Both the position numbers and the translations under genes were made by a program. Below the pieces are notes generated by a model. That model did not search any database. It saw only the letters and a list, made by a program, of their open reading frames with translations, and was not told the DNA's origin. A stretch of 7,773 nucleotides of DNA, from contig CAYJFP010000044.1 in NCBI GenBank assembly GCA_964369415.1, positions 1-7,773 of the forward strand, written 5' to 3'. The stretch is from SIG603 sp964369415 (GTDB taxonomy: Bacteria > Bacillota > Clostridia > Oscillospirales > Acutalibacteraceae). This document shows positions 6,162 through 7,773 of the stretch, piece by piece (position 1 is the first letter of the stretch; the number at the start of each line of letters is the position of its first letter).

Positions 6162-6419
6162 TTACGCCCTCCAATCATACCTTTGTTGTCTTATAATAAA
6201 ATAAAAAAATGCGCACTTAATAAATTTCAAGATACTACTCTCGTCTATTTGTATGCTTAAAACTGCATATACCGCTGTTATTGCAAGCGGTATTAAAATA
6301 CCTGTTTGTACCAATGCAAGTACTGAAATAATTGCCCCTAAAACAATGATAGCCACGTCTTTTATCTGCCAAAACCATAGATTAGGTTTTGATTTTAAAT
6401 TACTTGGGTAAATAAACAT
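6162..6419 (-). CDS. PrgI-like two-helix membrane protein, conjugal transfer
   Basis: An 85-residue protein of the PrgI/TcpE-like group, a membrane component of Gram-positive type IV secretion channels. It has a short positively charged N-terminus (YPSNLKSKPNLWFWQIKD), two membrane helices at about 21-40 and 42-57, and a basic end (FFYFIIRQQRYDWRA) typical of the family. I start it at ATG 6419, eleven bases after AGAGG (complement of 6431-6435). The GTG at 6429-6431, which would add four residues, directly abuts AGAGG and leaves no spacing. It is the first gene of the - strand operon and overlaps nothing upstream; the next gene in the other direction is divergent. In complete elements it usually sits between VirB6-like and VirB4 genes, which are absent here. 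Confidence 0.75.
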   Translation of the reverse strand: MFIYPSNLKSKPNLWFWQIKDVAIIVLGAIISVLALVQTGILIPLAITAVYAVLSIQIDESSILKFIKCAFFYFIIRQQRYDWRA

Positions 6420-6480
6420 TTTACTTTTCACCTCTTTAGTGTTAAAATTATTATATTATATTTATACGGAGTTGAACTAT

Positions 6481-7560
6481 ATGGATAATCAATACAGAAT
6501 AGAGTATGAAGCCTTGATTCATAATTTTCCTCTTATCCAAGATTTTGATTATGAAGGTCATATTTTCAAAGTTAATAGAGTTACGGACGATATCAATAAA
6601 GATTTAACTAACTCTACACCTACCACCTTGTATGGAAATGATTTTACTTTTTTATCAGCTTGTTATGCAACTGATTTAGGAACTTGTTTTGTGACATTAA
6701 AGGATTCAACTCTTACTATTCCAATTATTGAAGATAATGAATCTTTAATTGAAAATGCACTAACAAAAATTGAATCCCATATATCTTCATTAGAAAGGCA
6801 TTTGCTTTTTATATCAAATGCACCTATCTTCTTCTCTAACTTCGTCTTTAAAATTTTGAGAAACGATGGAACTACAGTTCATTCAGGACTTAACATAGGA
6901 TTCAAGCCAAATAAAATGCGAACTAATGAATATCGTAATATTACAGCAAATTTAGAAGCTAACATGAACTTTCATTTTGATAGAGATAAATTTAATACCT
7001 TTATTAATGATAAAAAACATGTTCGATACAAGTTGGCTTTCGATTATTTTATTGAATCCTTTTACCAAACTAATCATTCGATATCGTTTTGCTTATTGTG
7101 CTCATCTATAGATGCAATTACAGGATCTAGTGAACGGGGTCTAACAAAGAAACGATTAGCCAAATACTCTACAATATTGAATTGCAACCCAAATAGAAAA
7201 ATATTTCAAATTAACTTAATGGAAGAGTATTATAAATTGCGTTCTAATTATGTTTATGGAAAAGGCAGCGAAATATCTGAAGTCGACGAACATAATTTGC
7301 GTACATTTACACGAAAATTTCTAATTTCATATTATTTATTCTTTCTTGAATTAGGAGTTAAGAATGATTACGAACTTCTTCAAAAACTTGACTTGATATA
7401 TGATAATCCAAAAATGTACAATGAATTAGTTCCTTATGTATATCCTTATATAGCAGTACTAAATAAAATTGAAAAAGGGGATGTTACTCTTGCTAACCTT
7501 AATAGAGAAGCTAAAGAAGCATTAATCACTGACAGTTTTGTTGAAACACTTGCAGAGTAA
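6481..7560 (+). CDS. HEPN/ApeA-like protein with altered RNase motif (possible defence gene)
   Basis: A 359-residue soluble protein. Its first 170 residues are mixed strand/helix and not recognised. The region from about 180 to 292 (RYKLAFDYFIESFYQTNHSI...) is all-helical and ends in YYKLRSNYVYGKG (250-262), then a helix reaching SYYLFFLEL. This layout matches HEPN domains of the Apea/abortive-infection type, whose core is RSxxxHG (R-x4-H). Here Arg254 is present but the His position is Tyr259. HEPN proteins of this kind cut RNA during phage infection; with Tyr the nuclease may be inactive, or the protein may act as a sensor. The start is ATG 6481 with GGAG at 6468-6471, nine bases upstream; a 14-codon extension to GTG 6439 has no ribosome site. 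It stands alone between a conjugation fragment and a methyltransferase remnant, a usual setting for defence cargo. Function inferred. Confidence 0.5.
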   Translation: MDNQYRIEYEALIHNFPLIQDFDYEGHIFKVNRVTDDINKDLTNSTPTTLYGNDFTFLSACYATDLGTCFVTLKDSTLTIPIIEDNESLIENALTKIESHISSLERHLLFISNAPIFFSNFVFKILRNDGTTVHSGLNIGFKPNKMRTNEYRNITANLEANMNFHFDRDKFNTFINDKKHVRYKLAFDYFIESFYQTNHSISFCLLCSSIDAITGSSERGLTKKRLAKYSTILNCNPNRKIFQINLMEEYYKLRSNYVYGKGSEISEVDEHNLRTFTRKFLISYYLFFLELGVKNDYELLQKLDLIYDNPKMYNELVPYVYPYIAVLNKIEKGDVTLANLNREAKEALITDSFVETLAE

Positions 7561-7588
7561 TTTTACATTTATTCCTAATATCACAAAA

Positions 7589-7729
7589 TTATAAAGTATG
7601 TTTTAGCACCTCTGCCACTCCCTTTAAAATATATTCCACACAAGGCACGGCTACAGAATTTCCGAGAGCTTTATACCTCGGTGAATCTGTAGCCTTTTCT
7701 ATATTAGTCCAGTTGTCGGGAAACCCTTG
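7589..7729 (-). pseudogene. DNA cytosine-5 methyltransferase, C-terminal fragment
   Basis: Reading the - strand from 7729 to the TAA at 7589-7591 gives 46 residues starting QGFPDNWTNIEKATDS. They contain motif IX/X signatures of C5-cytosine DNA methyltransferases: QGFPDxW and RYKALGNSVAVP, the latter placing the C-terminal helix that completes the SAM-binding fold. Such enzymes are usually 300-400 residues and methylate a specific DNA site. Immediately upstream the same frame meets TAA and TAG, and the sequence becomes a perfect palindrome instead of the expected 'CxRLQGFP' codons. The gene is therefore cut by an insertion rather than by the window edge. The main part may lie beyond the inserted element or be lost. 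C5 methyltransferases are common cargo in Clostridia conjugative elements. It ends 28 bases from the convergent HEPN-like gene. Confidence 0.85.
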
Positions 7730-7754
7730 TTATGTAGAGCTCTACATAACAAGG
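7725..7754. repeat. Perfect 30-bp palindrome, probable mobile-element end or recombinase site
   Basis: The left arm CCTTGTTATGTAGAG (7725-7739) is followed with no gap by its exact reverse complement (7740-7754). It begins within the codon pair where the methyltransferase frame ends. To its right comes CTTATGCAAAG (7755-7765), which repeats the TTATG core of the arm and leads into an A-run to the window end. There is no T-run, so it is not a terminator. Palindromes plus TTATGCAAAG-type repeats are what I remember at ends of tyrosine-recombinase transposons in Clostridia, but no recombinase gene is in the window. Identity of the element is a guess; the palindrome itself is certain. Confidence 0.6.
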
Positions 7755-7773
7755 CTTATGCAAAGAAAAAAAT

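Larger units (their letters stand above)
5190..6419 (-). mobile_element. Conjugative-element fragment (four-gene operon)
   Basis: Four - strand genes are packed with overlaps or gaps of at most two bases: PrgI-like, VirB4-N-like, small unknown, HTH. A PrgI-like membrane protein next to VirB4-like sequence is a hallmark of Gram-positive type IV secretion modules in integrative conjugative elements. No relaxase, coupling protein, VirB4 ATPase domain, VirB6, or integrase is visible, so it is either a decayed remnant or one fragment of a mosaic element. Exact ends cannot be fixed; the left side abuts the terminator at 5164-5191, and the right side gives way to an unrelated + strand gene. Confidence 0.6.

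Noticed and set aside
6432..6480. Possible divergent promoters between the PrgI-like and HEPN-like genes
   Set aside because: Several TATAAT/TATATT-like hexamers occur on both strands, but none has a -35 element at suitable spacing; at this AT content they are not evidence.
1..7773. CRISPR array, tRNA, rRNA or riboswitch
   Set aside because: No regularly spaced repeats, cloverleaf-like blocks or conserved aptamer cores were seen on either strand.

Overview
The window looks like an accessory region of a low-GC Gram-positive anaerobe (Bacillota, probably Clostridia). The base composition is strongly AT-rich, most genes have Shine-Dalgarno sites of the AGGAGG type, and the protein families are typical of that group. 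This placement is inference from style and families; no rRNA, tRNA or housekeeping marker is present.

Left half (about 1-5190, + strand): export plus a tailoring or assembly module. The window opens in the last 52 codons of one ABC exporter subunit, which overlaps by 4 bases (ATGA) a complete 551-residue ABC exporter half-transporter; together they look like a heterodimeric exporter. A 260-base spacer with several copies of an AT-rich motif follows. Then come two diverged paralogs (336 and 330 residues) that I read as papain-fold, BtrH-like proteins, with the wreck of a third paralog between them, and a complete Sfp-type 4'-phosphopantetheinyl transferase that starts with TTG. A rho-independent terminator closes this block. 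A carrier-protein activating enzyme, papain-like acyl/peptidyl-transfer candidates and an exporter together suggest the edge of a thiotemplated (carrier-protein-based) natural-product cluster. No carrier protein or adenylation enzyme is inside the window, so that pathway is inference.

Middle (about 5190-6419, - strand): four tightly packed genes typical of Gram-positive integrative conjugative elements. In transcription order they are a PrgI-like two-helix membrane protein, a protein resembling a VirB4 N-terminal region, a small unknown, and a winged-helix/HTH protein. The VirB4 ATPase body, coupling protein, relaxase and integrase are not here, so this is a fragment or one edge of an element.

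Right end (about 6481-7773): a + strand gene whose C-terminal half resembles HEPN/ApeA-type domains, but with Tyr in place of the expected catalytic His. It converges on the last 46 codons of a cytosine-5 DNA methyltransferase on the - strand. That reading frame is cut off exactly where a perfect 30-bp palindrome begins, which I interpret as the end of an inserted mobile element running out of the window. Overall the region is a mosaic of a biosynthetic/export cluster, conjugative-element debris and defence-like cargo.
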